Notes under the pieces: generated by a model | The model's input: only the letters and a program-made list of their open reading frames with translations | Databases searched by the model: none | Told to the model about the DNA's origin: nothing | Made by a program: the position numbers and the translations under genes | DNA from: Trebonia sp963822615 | GTDB taxonomy: Bacteria; Actinomycetota; Actinomycetes; Streptosporangiales; Streptosporangiaceae | DNA length: 64,000 nucleotides | NCBI GenBank assembly: GCA_963822615.1 | Contig: CAWGIM010000006.1 | Coordinates: 310,001-374,000, forward strand | Direction of reading: 5' to 3' | Shown here: piece by piece, positions 44,643-52,801 of the stretch | Layout of the letters: each line of letters opens with the position of its first letter | Position numbering within the stretch: position 1 is the first letter of the stretch

Positions 44643-45520
44643 TTAACCGCTCCCGCTGTCAGGCCGCTCACGACACGCCGCTCGATGAAGGCGAACAAGA
44701 TAATCACCGGGACGGTAGCGACCAGGCCAGCCGCGAAGAGGTGACCCCAGTCGACAGAGTACTCGCCGATGTACTGGTTGATCGCCACCGTCAGCGGCTG
44801 CTGGGAGGACGACTGCCCGAGGCTGAGGGTAAGCGCGACCAGGAACTCGTTCCAGGCGGAGATGAAGGTGAAGATCAGCGCGGTCACGATGCCGGGCGCG
44901 GCCAGCGGCAGGGTGATGCGGAGCAGCGCGCCGACCCGCCCGAGGCCGTCCACCATCGACGCCTCCTCCAGCTCGACCGGGATCGAGGAGAAGAACGCGT
45001 TGAGTATCCACACCGCGAAGGCGAGGTTGAAGCCGGCGTTGATGATCACCAGCGACAGCGTCGGCGGGATGCCGAAGTTGCTGAACTCGCGCTGGATGCC
45101 GACCAGCATCGCGGCCGGCTGGAACATCTGGGTGGCCAGCACCAGCAGCAGGAAGGCGGTGCGGCCGCGGAACCGGCGGCGGGCGGTGCAGTAGGCGGCG
45201 GGCAGCGCGACCAGCAGCACGATGACGGTGGCGCCGGCCGCGATCTGCAGGCTGGTGCCGATGCTGCCGCCGAGGCCGCCGGCTGACCACAGGGTGGTGA
45301 AGTTAGCGAAGGTGAAGTGGCTGGGGAAGATGGTCGGCTGGCCCAGCTCGCTGTTCGGCCGCCCCGCGATGACCAGCATCTCCAGGTACGGCAGGAGGAA
45401 GATGATGGCGACCAGGTAGGCGGCGCAGGCGATCAGCCAGGTGCGCAGGGGGCGGCGCGGCCGGGACGCGGACCGGGCGGCGGCGCGCAGCCGGGGTGCG
45501 GGCTTGGTGGTGGTGATCAC
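44639..45520 (-). CDS. Sugar ABC transporter permease (MalG/DasC-type)
   Basis: Inner-membrane permease of 293 residues with six hydrophobic helices, CUT1 family. Begins VITTTKPAPRLRAAARS and has the EAA loop EEASMVDGLGRVGALLRITL PL, read in two parts, which contacts the ATPase, and AFIERRVVSGLTAGAVK at the C-terminus, typical of MalG-type subunits. GTG at 45520 overlaps the stop of the other permease by 4 bases. The operon has no ATPase gene, as in Das/Ngc systems that use the shared MsiK ATPase encoded elsewhere. Confidence 0.92.
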   Translation of the reverse strand: MITTTKPAPRLRAAARSASRPRRPLRTWLIACAAYLVAIIFLLPYLEMLVIAGRPNSELGQPTIFPSHFTFANFTTLWSAGGLGGSIGTSLQIAAGATVIVLLVALPAAYCTARRRFRGRTAFLLLVLATQMFQPAAMLVGIQREFSNFGIPPTLSLVIINAGFNLAFAVWILNAFFSSIPVELEEASMVDGLGRVGALLRITLPLAAPGIVTALIFTFISAWNEFLVALTLSLGQSSSQQPLTVAINQYIGEYSVDWGHLFAAGLVATVPVIILFAFIERRVVSGLTAGAVK

Positions 45521-46404
45521 TGGTCGACCTGCTCCTTCCAGCGGGTGGTGGACAGGTAGACCAGCACGATGACGATGACGAGGAGGAAGTTGATGACCGA
45601 CATGGCGGCCGACTGGCCGACGTCGCCCTGCTTCAGGTCGACCATGTAGATGGTGGAGGTGGACGTCTCGTAGCCGGGGCCGCCGCGGGTCATCTCCCAG
45701 ATGATGGGGAACGAGTTGAACACGTTGATGACGTTGATCAGCGTCGCCACCAGGATGGCGGGCCGCAGCAGCGGCAGGGTCACCCCGAGGTAGGACTTCC
45801 ACGGGGTGGCGCCGTCGAGCGAGGCCGCCTCGTACACGTCGGCCGGGATGCCCTGCAGGCCGGACAGGATGGCGTAGGTGGTGAACGGTAGTGACACGAA
45901 CACCGCGACGCCCATCATCCAGGCGAGCGCGCTGGTCGGGTTGCCGAGCCAGTCCGCCTGGTTGGAGCCGAGCTGCTTGACCACCCCGAGGTGGTGCAGG
46001 ATCACGTTGATCACGCCGACGTTGGGGTCGAGCGCCCACTTGAAGATCAGCGCGGTCATCATCACCGAGGCGGCCCACGGGATGATCAGCGCCCAGCGGG
46101 TCACCCGGCGGCCGGGGAACCGCTGGTGGAACAGCTGGGCCAGGGCGAGCGAGACCAGCACGGTGACGACCACCACCACCACGACCCAGACCAGGGTGCG
46201 CAGCAGCACGGGCACGAAGTCGGGCTCGCGGAACAGGTTGCCGTAGTTGGTGGTGCCGTTGTAGCCGGCGACGAAGCCTTCGCCGCCGATCTGCTGGAAC
46301 GACGACTGCACCATGACCACGACCGGCCACAGCACGACCACGCCGATCAGCGCGATGGCGGGGCCGAGCCACAGCAGCGGCACCAGGCGGCGGAGGGCGG
46401 GCAT
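45517..46404 (-). CDS. Sugar ABC transporter permease (MalF/DasB-type)
   Basis: Inner-membrane permease of 295 residues with six hydrophobic helices. EAA loop EAASLDGATPWKSYLGVTLP; the C-terminal helix is followed by STTRWKEQVDQ. Starts MPALRRLVPLLWLGPAIALI at ATG 46404. It pairs with the downstream MalG-type permease and the upstream lipoprotein. Family CUT1, typical for oligosaccharide or amino-sugar uptake. Confidence 0.92.
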   Translation of the reverse strand: MPALRRLVPLLWLGPAIALIGVVVLWPVVVMVQSSFQQIGGEGFVAGYNGTTNYGNLFREPDFVPVLLRTLVWVVVVVVVTVLVSLALAQLFHQRFPGRRVTRWALIIPWAASVMMTALIFKWALDPNVGVINVILHHLGVVKQLGSNQADWLGNPTSALAWMMGVAVFVSLPFTTYAILSGLQGIPADVYEAASLDGATPWKSYLGVTLPLLRPAILVATLINVINVFNSFPIIWEMTRGGPGYETSTSTIYMVDLKQGDVGQSAAMSVINFLLVIVIVLVYLSTTRWKEQVDQ

Positions 46405-46527
46405 CGGATCAGGTCTTCCTCAGCGGGGGGCAGGGGCGAGTCAAGCGAGCGGGGGCCGCGCGGGACCCGGGCGGGGGGGCAACCGGGTCCCGCGCGGCGT
46501 CAGTCAGCTGACGCTATCTCAGCTAGT

Positions 46528-47787
46528 TCAGCTGGCCGACGTGGTGGCGGCCTGCTGCAGCTGCGTCAGCTCGGTCGACGGGCTGCCGGTGACCGCGAGG
46601 CCGATCGTCTGCTGGATCTTGGTCTTCACGTTCGCCCAGGCGGTGTCGCTCGGGTACTGGACCGACTGCGGCAGCGCGGTCAGGAACGGGGCGAATACCG
46701 TGTCCGAGGCGAGCGCCTTGGTAGCGGTGGTGGTCGCCGGGAGCAGGTCGTACTCCTTGTCAAAGGCGACCTGGTACTTGTCCTGGTAGGCGAAGTCGAG
46801 GAACTCCTTGATCTGCGCCTGGTGGCCGTTGGGCTTGAACGCCGCCACGTTGTCGCATACCCCGAGGGTGGTGGCCAGCGGGCCGCTCTTGCCCGCGATC
46901 GGCACCGAGGTCCAGTCGGTGGCGGTCAGCACCCCGGCCGTCTGGATGGTCGGGATAAGGGCGGGCGAGCCGTTGATCATGCCGACCTTGCCCTGCGCGA
47001 ACTCTTTCCACAGGTCGGTGCGGTTGACGGTGCCGGGGTTGGGCTCGGTGTCACCGGCCGCGACCAGGCCCTTGAGGAAGGTGAAGGCGGCGACGTTGGG
47101 CGCGCTGTTGATGGTGTACTTGCCGCTGGTCTGGTAACCGCCGCCGTCGCCCAGCATCCACAGCAGCGACTCGGCCTGCGCCTCCTCGGAGCCGAGGGGC
47201 AGCCCGAAGCCGATGTCGCCAAGCGCCTTGATCTTGACCGCGTCCGCCTGCACGTCGGCCCAGGTCTGCGGGGCGGAGCCGATGCCGGCCTGGCTGAACA
47301 GCTTCTTGTTGTAGAACAGGGTGCGGCTCGAGGTGGTGAACGGCATCCCGTACTGGGTGCCGCTGTAGGTGCCCTGGGTCTTGAACGCCGGCAGCAGGTT
47401 GGCCGGGTCGGACAGCACGTCGGAGGCCGGGTAGAGCAGGCCGTCCTTGGCGTAGTTGGAGAAGTAGTCGCCCTCGGTGATGTCCGGGTACTGCTTGTTC
47501 TGGATCATCGTCTGGACTTCCTGGTCGAAGTTCGTCCAGGGGATCGAGGTGACGTTCACCTTGATGTCCGGGTGCACCTTCTCGAAGGCGGTGACGATGC
47601 CGTCCCAGTACTTGGCGCTCGCGTTGGCCGGGCCGGTGCCGTAGTCGGCCACCACCAGCTTGAGCGTGGTGCTGCCGCCGCTGCCGGACGACCCGCCGCC
47701 GCCGCTGCTGCACGCGGCCAGCGCCAGCGTGGCGGCGACCGCGAGGGCGGCGCCGCCGCAGATGCGCCTCGCGAACTTCTTATCCAT
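46528..47787 (-). CDS. Sugar ABC transporter substrate-binding lipoprotein
   Basis: Exported lipoprotein of 419 residues, first gene of the operon. ATG at 47787 starts MDKKFARRICGGAALAVAAT with lipobox LAAC; a further ATG at 47808 is in frame but spoils the signal peptide. The mature part is Gly/Ser-rich, then the bacterial type-1 extracellular solute-binding fold: TAFEKVHPDIKVNVTSIPW, TMIQNKQYPDITEGDYF, and GKVGMINGSPALIPTI. By operon context it binds an amino sugar such as N-acetylglucosamine or its oligomers. The upstream 120 bases hold a TTGAC/GTCAA dyad and then the left end of the Tn7-like element. Confidence 0.93.
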   Translation of the reverse strand: MDKKFARRICGGAALAVAATLALAACSSGGGGSSGSGGSTTLKLVVADYGTGPANASAKYWDGIVTAFEKVHPDIKVNVTSIPWTNFDQEVQTMIQNKQYPDITEGDYFSNYAKDGLLYPASDVLSDPANLLPAFKTQGTYSGTQYGMPFTTSSRTLFYNKKLFSQAGIGSAPQTWADVQADAVKIKALGDIGFGLPLGSEEAQAESLLWMLGDGGGYQTSGKYTINSAPNVAAFTFLKGLVAAGDTEPNPGTVNRTDLWKEFAQGKVGMINGSPALIPTIQTAGVLTATDWTSVPIAGKSGPLATTLGVCDNVAAFKPNGHQAQIKEFLDFAYQDKYQVAFDKEYDLLPATTTATKALASDTVFAPFLTALPQSVQYPSDTAWANVKTKIQQTIGLAVTGSPSTELTQLQQAATTSAS

Positions 47788-47860
47788 CGGGGTCTCTTCT
47801 CTGTACAAGGGGGGTTAGACGGGAGGAGAGCGGGGCCGACATCGGCCGGATTTTTGTTAG

Positions 47861-47887
47861 TTGACCCTACTTACATATTTTCGTCAA
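47861..47887. promoter_or_regulatory. TTGAC/GTCAA dyad upstream of amino-sugar operon
   Basis: TTGAC (47861-47865) and GTCAA (47883-47887) flank a 17-base AT-rich spacer, 74-100 bases upstream of the binding-protein ATG. Candidate site for the operon's ROK regulator and promoter. Reading on the minus strand, TTGACG could also be a -35 box, but no good -10 lies at normal distance. Confidence 0.4.
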
Positions 47888-47910
47888 GGGGAGTGCGCTG
47901 CTGTTTACAG

Positions 47911-47925
47911 GAACGTGACGGGGAG
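47911..47925. repeat. 15-bp direct repeat, left copy
   Basis: GAACGTGACGGGGAG, identical to 54936-54950 in the same orientation. The two copies bracket the Tn7-like element, so they may be a target duplication or attachment sequence, longer than the 5 bp usual for Tn7. Confidence 0.6.
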
Positions 47926-47931
47926 TGTCAG

Positions 47932-48001
47932 TTCTCAGTTGACCTGTCGGTTCTCGGCCAGAGTGTCGGCCCAGGTGGCGGATTCTCATCTGAGTTGTCG
48001 G
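47932..48001 (+). repeat. Left-end transposase (TnsB-type) binding sites, three copies
   Basis: Three 19-bp sites: TTCTCAGTTGACCTGTCGG (47932-47950), TTCTCGGCCAGAGTGTCGG (47951-47969) and TTCTCATCTGAGTTGTCGG (47983-48001). The first two are adjacent; the third starts 32 bases after the second, three helical turns. Shared pattern TTCTC-N9-TGTCGG. Multiple ordered sites at one end are typical of Tn7-family ends. Confidence 0.75.
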
Positions 48002-48109
48002 GAACGGGACGGCCGGGGGCTGTGTCCGGCGAACGGGGGCAACCTCACCTGGCGCTTCTTCAGCGGTTAACCTGTTGCTGACGGTGGCCGCCTCACGCAT
48101 ACTGTCGCG

Positions 48110-48946
48110 GTGTCCACCGACGCCGGCCCCGCAAGGGACCCGATGACAGCCAGGCACACCGCGATCGTCACAGGCGCTAACCACGGCATCGGCGCGGCGA
48201 CCGCGCACGCCCTGGCCCGCCGCGGGTCCGCAGTCCTCTGCACGTTCCTGCAGGTCAACGACGCGCCCGATCCCGGAATCCCGCAGGCATACCGCGACAG
48301 CCGTGCCCGGGACGCCGCGGCCGTCGTCGCGCGCATCAAAGAAGAAGGCGGCACCGCAGTCGCTATCGAGGCCGACCTGTCCGACCCGGCCACGCCAGCC
48401 ATGCTCTTCGACACCGCCGAAGAGCACCTCGGCCCCGTCGACATCCTGGTCAACAACGCGACCGGATGGCTAGCCGACACCTTCGCCCCCGGCCAGACCG
48501 ACCGGCTCGGCAGGTCCCTCCAGCCGGTGACCGCCGAGACGTGGACCCGGCAGTTCACGGTCGACGCCATGGGCGCGGCCCTCATGATCAGCGAGTTCGC
48601 GCAGCGCCACATCACACGCCAGGCCGCCTGGGGCCGGATCATCGGCCTGACCTCCGGCGGCGACCTCGGCTTCCCCGAGGAAGTCACCTACGGCGCCGCC
48701 AAGGCCGCCCAGGTTAACTACACGATGTCCGCCGCGCTCGAGCTCGCCAGGTTCGGCGTCACCGCTAACATGGTCTACCCGCCCGTCACCGACACCGGAT
48801 GGGTCACCGCCGCCGTCCGCGAGCACGTCGCATCCAGCTCGACGCTCATCCACATCGCGGACCCGGACGAGGTCGCCCAGGTGATCGCCTACCTCGCTTC
48901 CGAGGAAGCCGCCCTCATCACGGCAAACGTCATTACGCTTCGGTAA
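48110..48946 (+). CDS. Short-chain dehydrogenase (transposon cargo)
   Basis: 278-residue SDR: HTAIVTGANHGIGAATAHAL (cofactor loop), IEADLSDPATPAMLFDTAEE, DILVNNATGWLADTFAPGQT, RIIGLTSGGDLGFPEEV and catalytic YGAAKAAQVNYTMSAALELA, then MVYPPVTDTGWV. The end lacks the usual GQxLxVDGG, reading ITANVITLR instead. GTG at 48110 or ATG at 48143 are possible starts. It is the first gene inside the left end of the Tn7-like element and has slightly different codon choice (more GAC/ATC with TCC-rich runs). Probably an enzyme modifying a small molecule; role unknown. Confidence 0.85.
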   Translation: MSTDAGPARDPMTARHTAIVTGANHGIGAATAHALARRGSAVLCTFLQVNDAPDPGIPQAYRDSRARDAAAVVARIKEEGGTAVAIEADLSDPATPAMLFDTAEEHLGPVDILVNNATGWLADTFAPGQTDRLGRSLQPVTAETWTRQFTVDAMGAALMISEFAQRHITRQAAWGRIIGLTSGGDLGFPEEVTYGAAKAAQVNYTMSAALELARFGVTANMVYPPVTDTGWVTAAVREHVASSSTLIHIADPDEVAQVIAYLASEEAALITANVITLR

Positions 48947-49074
48947 GCGGATGTTCCCTGCCCAGCCCAGCAAGCACTGCACCGGACAGGGCAAGGCCCC
49001 GGTGGCCCAGATGACGGTCGAACCATCGAGATCCGGCCCCGTCGCCATAAGGCCTCCGAGCCAGCTCCCCAGAA

Positions 49075-49169
49075 AAACCAGATCAGATGAGACGGGATGC
49101 GACAACGGTCTCAACTGACCTGGCCAATCATCAGCTCAGCAAACGCCAATTGGCCAGATCCGATGAGAC
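49075..49169. repeat. Three copies of a GTCTCA-N7-CTGG repeat inside the cargo
   Basis: GTCTCATCTGATCTGGTTT (minus, 49075-49093), GTCTCAACTGACCTGGCCA (plus, 49108-49126) and GTCTCATCGGATCTGGCCA (minus, 49151-49169). They share TCTCA-N2-TGA-like cores with the end sites but finish CTGGCCA, not CTGTCGG. They lie in the 255-base gap between the SDR and the kinase gene. They may be ends of a related, older or nested element, or a regulatory array. Confidence 0.5.
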
Positions 49170-49234
49170 CCGACAGCAGCTAGCGCGGCCTGCGAAGCTG
49201 TGCTGATGACGAACTCGATGTCCGTGGCGGCGAC

Positions 49235-49789
49235 GTGGGTGAGCTGATCATCGTGACGGGCCCTCCCGGGGCGGGGAAGTCAACCGTGTCCGGGCTGGTG
49301 GCAGACAGCTTTGACTCTTCTGTGCTGATCCCGGGCGACTGGTTCTTCGGCCTGTGGCACCGCGGGGCAATCAGTCCCTGGCTTCCGCAGGCCTTGCCGC
49401 AGACCACTGTCGCTGCCGGTGCTGCCGCCGCGGCGACGGGCGCATTCGCCCGTGCTGACTGCCGGGTGGTCTATGACGGGTTCATCCTGCCGGGAGACCT
49501 AGCCGGGTTCGCGGCAGCGGCCGGACTCTCCGTTCTTCACTACGCCGTGATCCTCCCGCCGGAGACGACGTGCGCGGACCGGGTGGCATCGCGGACCGGG
49601 CACGGGTTTACCAGCGTCGACGCCACGCGCGCCATGCACCGTGACTTCACGCAGGCCGCGTTGGATGCCAGGCACCTCGTCCCTGACGCTGCGACTACCC
49701 CGGAGGATGTCGCCCGGCAGATCCTGGCCGGGCTTGACGCCGGCAGTCTCCAGTGGAGGGCACCCGGAGGCGGTCCCGGACCCGCCTGA
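49235..49789 (+). CDS. P-loop kinase-like ATPase (transposon cargo)
   Basis: 184 residues with Walker A IIVTGPPGAGKSTVSGLVAD at the N-terminus, LIPGDWFFGLWHRGAISPWL, CRVVYDGFILPGDLAGF and LPPETTCADRVASRTGHGFT. The layout resembles small AAA/zeta-toxin-like or shikimate/chloramphenicol-phosphotransferase-like kinases that phosphorylate small molecules. GTG at 49235. It sits between the SDR cargo gene and tnsA. Resistance or toxin roles are possible but unproven; no antitoxin frame is visible beside it. Confidence 0.75.
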   Translation: MGELIIVTGPPGAGKSTVSGLVADSFDSSVLIPGDWFFGLWHRGAISPWLPQALPQTTVAAGAAAAATGAFARADCRVVYDGFILPGDLAGFAAAAGLSVLHYAVILPPETTCADRVASRTGHGFTSVDATRAMHRDFTQAALDARHLVPDAATTPEDVARQILAGLDAGSLQWRAPGGGPGPA

Positions 49790-49809
49790 GGGCGCCGGCG
49801 AGTCCAGGT

Positions 49810-49859
49810 TTCTCGTCTGACCTGTCGGCAGCGGGCTGTTTCCTCATTCGACGTGTCGG
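49810..49859 (+). repeat. Two end-type 19-bp sites upstream of tnsA
   Basis: TTCTCGTCTGACCTGTCGG (49810-49828) and TCCTCATTCGACGTGTCGG (49841-49859), 31 bases apart, the same spacing as the second and third left-end sites. They lie 100-150 bases before tnsA, so TnsB binding here could repress the tns operon; alternatively they mark an internal end of a smaller element reaching to 54935. Confidence 0.65.
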
Positions 49860-49960
49860 AATACAGGTGGCGGGCTGTTGCCGGGCTGGCCAGGATTGCA
49901 GCCGGCACGTACGGTTTATGGAAGGGGCTGCCGGGTGACGGCTGACCTGCTGGCTTCGAG

Positions 49961-50713
49961 GTGGGACCCGGGCGAGGCCGGCTGGCGGGCGTGTGGGAGC
50001 CCGGGGGGCTGGAGGTCGAGTACGCCGAGCCGGGCGGGCGGGAGGTCCGGGCCGGCCTGGAGCGGCTGCCGCGGGTGGACCTCGGGTCGTGCCTTCCGGT
50101 GCGGTCGTTCCCGTCGTTCAAGGGGCAGCGGAACTACCCGGGGTGGTTCTGGTCGGCCACGATGGGGCGGCTGGTGGGGTTCGAGTCGTGGGTGGAACGC
50201 GGGCACCTGGTCGCGCTCGACTTCGCGCCCGAGGTCACGGCCGTCGCTTCCCAGCCGTTCTGGCTGTGCTGGCGGACCCCGGCGGGGAAGGTGTCGCGGC
50301 ACGCGCCCGACTTCTACGCGCGGCTCGCCGGCGGGGGAGCACTGGTGATCGACTCCCGGCCCCGCGACGTCGCCGATGACGGCGACCGGGCGGCGTTCGC
50401 CGCGACGAAGCTGGCGTGCGAGGAACTCGGCTGGGACTACGCGGTCTGCGGCGAGATGGACCCGGTGGCCGCGGCGAACCAGCGGTGGCTCGCCGGCTAC
50501 CGGCACCCGCGCTGCGGGCACCCGGAGACGGAGGCCCGGCTGCTGGAGGTCTTCGGGCCGGGCCTGCCACTGATGGAGGGCGCGGAGGCGGCCGGGGACC
50601 CGATCGCCGTCCTCCCGGTCCTATTTCATCTGATGTGGAGGCGGGAACTGGTGGCGGACCTGTCGCTCGTGCTCAGTCACCGCACGCTGGTCGAGCGGGC
50701 AGGGCGTGCCTGA
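49961..50713 (+). CDS. tnsA: TnsA-like transposase endonuclease subunit
   Basis: Cuts the 5' ends of the transposon so that excision is complete (cut-and-paste). 250 residues: SFPSFKGQRNYPGWFWSATM, catalytic Glu in GFESWVERGHLVALDFAPEV, catalytic Asp in RHAPDFYARLAGGGALVIDS, then the strand ALVIDSRP where Tn7 TnsA has the Q-x-K pair. Here the position holds Arg (DSR), as in many actinobacterial TnsA-like proteins, so the nuclease may still work. The start may be GTG 49961 or 49991, or GTG 49935 in another frame (VTADLLASRWDPGEAGW), so the N-terminus is uncertain. The 3' end overlaps tnsB by 8 bases. Confidence 0.85.
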   Translation: MGPGRGRLAGVWEPGGLEVEYAEPGGREVRAGLERLPRVDLGSCLPVRSFPSFKGQRNYPGWFWSATMGRLVGFESWVERGHLVALDFAPEVTAVASQPFWLCWRTPAGKVSRHAPDFYARLAGGGALVIDSRPRDVADDGDRAAFAATKLACEELGWDYAVCGEMDPVAAANQRWLAGYRHPRCGHPETEARLLEVFGPGLPLMEGAEAAGDPIAVLPVLFHLMWRRELVADLSLVLSHRTLVERAGRA

Positions 50714-52801
50714 GCGGCGGGGAGAGGTCCGGATCGGCGACCGGGTGGTGTTCTCCGGCGCCGAGTACAGCGTGGTCGCCCTGTCGGGCAGCCTGGTGCG
50801 GCTACTCGCGGACTCCGGGGACGCCGTCGTGGTCGCGATGGCCTACCTGGCGAGGGCGCTTGACTTCGCCGTGGTCGGGGCCGGACCCCGGACCCGGCTG
50901 GCCCCGTCCGGGCTGCTGGATGCCCTGCCGGCGAAGGCGGCCGAGGCGGCGCGGGAACTCGAGCGGCACCTGGTGGAGGTCGAGACCGGCCTGCCGAAGG
51001 ACGCAGCGCCGGGGACGGCCCCGCGGCCGGAGTATGACCCGGCGGCCCGGACGCTGACCGAGCGGCAGCAGGCCAAGGCCGGCGAGCTGGGGGTGACCGT
51101 GCGGACGGTGGAGCGGATGCGCCGCCGCTACCTGCGCCAGGGCCTGTGGGGCCTGGTCGACGCCCGGCATGCGAAGGCCGCCAGGCCGACGGGGAACGTC
51201 GATCCCAGAGTGGTCGCCGCGGCGGTCGAGGTCATCGACGGCCAGCGGACCGCCCCGACCGGCACGAAGTCCCGGGCGGTGCGCCAGATCCGGGAGAAGG
51301 TGGAGGCCGAGCACGGCCCGGGGGCGGTGCCGATGCCGTCGGACGCGACGTTCTACCGGCTCCTGGACGTGCTGTCGGCCGGGAAGCACACCTTCGGGCC
51401 GGCGACCACCCGCCGGCAGGCGGCGAACCGGCCGGACGGGGCGTTCACCCCGATCACCGCGGCCCGGCCCGGTGAGCTGGTCCTGATGGACGGCACCCTG
51501 CTGGACGTGATGGCGGTCATGGACGACGGGGTCCCCGGGCGGCCCGAGCTGGTTGCCGCGATCGACATCGGCACCCGCACCCTGGCCGCCGCTGTCCTGC
51601 GGCCGGTCGGCGCCAAGGCCGTCGACGCCGCGGTGCTGCTGGCCAAGATGATGGTCCCCGAGCCGATGCGGCCCGGCTGGGACGAGGCCCTGCGCCTGTC
51701 GGCGTCGCGGATCCCGTTCCGGCGGCTGGCCAGCATCGACCAGCGGGCTGAGCTGGCGGCGGCGAAGCCGGTGATCGTCCCCGACACCGTGGTGATCGAC
51801 CACGGGAAGGTGTTCCTGTCGGAGGTTTTCCTGCGGGCCGCCGGCACGCTCGGCATCTCGGTCGAGCCCGCCCACCAGCTCACGCCCACCGACAAGGCGA
51901 ACATCGAGCGGACCTTCGGGTCGGTCAACACGCTGTTCTGCCAGCACGTCGCCGGCTACACCGGCCGGGACGTCACCCGCCGCGGGGCCGGCAGCCCCGA
52001 TGACCTGTGGTCGCTGGCCGACCTCCAGGAGCTTCTGGACGAGTGGGTCATAGCCGGCTGGCAGTGCCGTCCGCACGAGGGCCTGCGGCACCCGTTCACC
52101 CCGGACCAGCCGTGTTCCCCGAACGACGCCTACGCCGCGCTGGTCGCCGCCGCCGGCTACGTCCCGGTCGCGCTGACCGGCGAGGACTACATCGAGCTGA
52201 TGCCAGCCGACTGGCGCTCGATCGGGGACGGCGGCATCCAGGTCGACTACCGCACCTACAACTCCCGCGAGATCCGCCCCTACGCGCACCAGCCGTCCGG
52301 CGTCGCGGGCAAGGGCACCCGCTGGGAGGTCCACGCCGACCCCTACGACGTCAGCCGCGTCTGGGTCCGCAACCACCACGACCGCGGCAGCGGGCCCGCC
52401 TGGTTCACCGTCCCGTGGACCCACCGCTCGATGGTCACCCAGCCGTTCGCGGACTTCACCTGGCGGCACGCCCGCAAGATCGCCGCCGAGCGGGGCCTGG
52501 ACCACACCAACGAGACCGCCGTCGCGACCGTGCTCGGCGCCCTGCTGCGCCGGGCCGCGGGCGGCCCGGAGGCCAGCCGCGTCCTGGCCCGGCAGAAAGC
52601 CGTGGCAGCCCTGCCGCCCCCGCTGCCGGACGAGGCCCGGCCGCGGCTCTGCCCGCTCCCGCGGCCCTGCCCGCACTGCCCGCCGCCGCCGGCGGCGGCG
52701 ACGGCGACAGCGAGGCGGGCGGGGACGGGGAGGTCACCGGGACCGTGGTGGGCTTCGGCCTGTTCGACCCGTTCGGCGAGGACAGGGGGAACCGCCGGTG
52801 A
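50706..52801 (+). CDS. tnsB: TnsB/Mu-type DDE transposase (C-terminus frameshifted)
   Basis: Joins and cuts 3' ends and binds the end sites. About 698 residues expected. N-terminal HTH domains (LTERQQAKAGELGVTVRTVE), then the DDE core: Asp in GELVLMDGTLLDVMAV (about 262), Asp in VVIDHGKVFLSEVF (about 363), Glu in TDKANIERTFGSVN (about 399), and a Mu-type beta-barrel with GIQVDYRTYNSREIRPY. At about 52640 (GACGAGGCCCGG) the reading leaves the family pattern; a -1 frame resumes AALPALPAAAGGG and ends VVGFGLFDPFGEDRGNRR with TGA at 52799-52801, overlapping tnsC (GTGA). The unshifted frame would run on to 53396 across tnsC. Probably a missing C. Confidence 0.88.

Noticed and set aside
44639..46372. 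Single minus-strand frame covering both sugar permeases
   Set aside because: Its first half is the wrong frame of the MalF-type permease; two separate permeases joined by a GTGA overlap explain the region.
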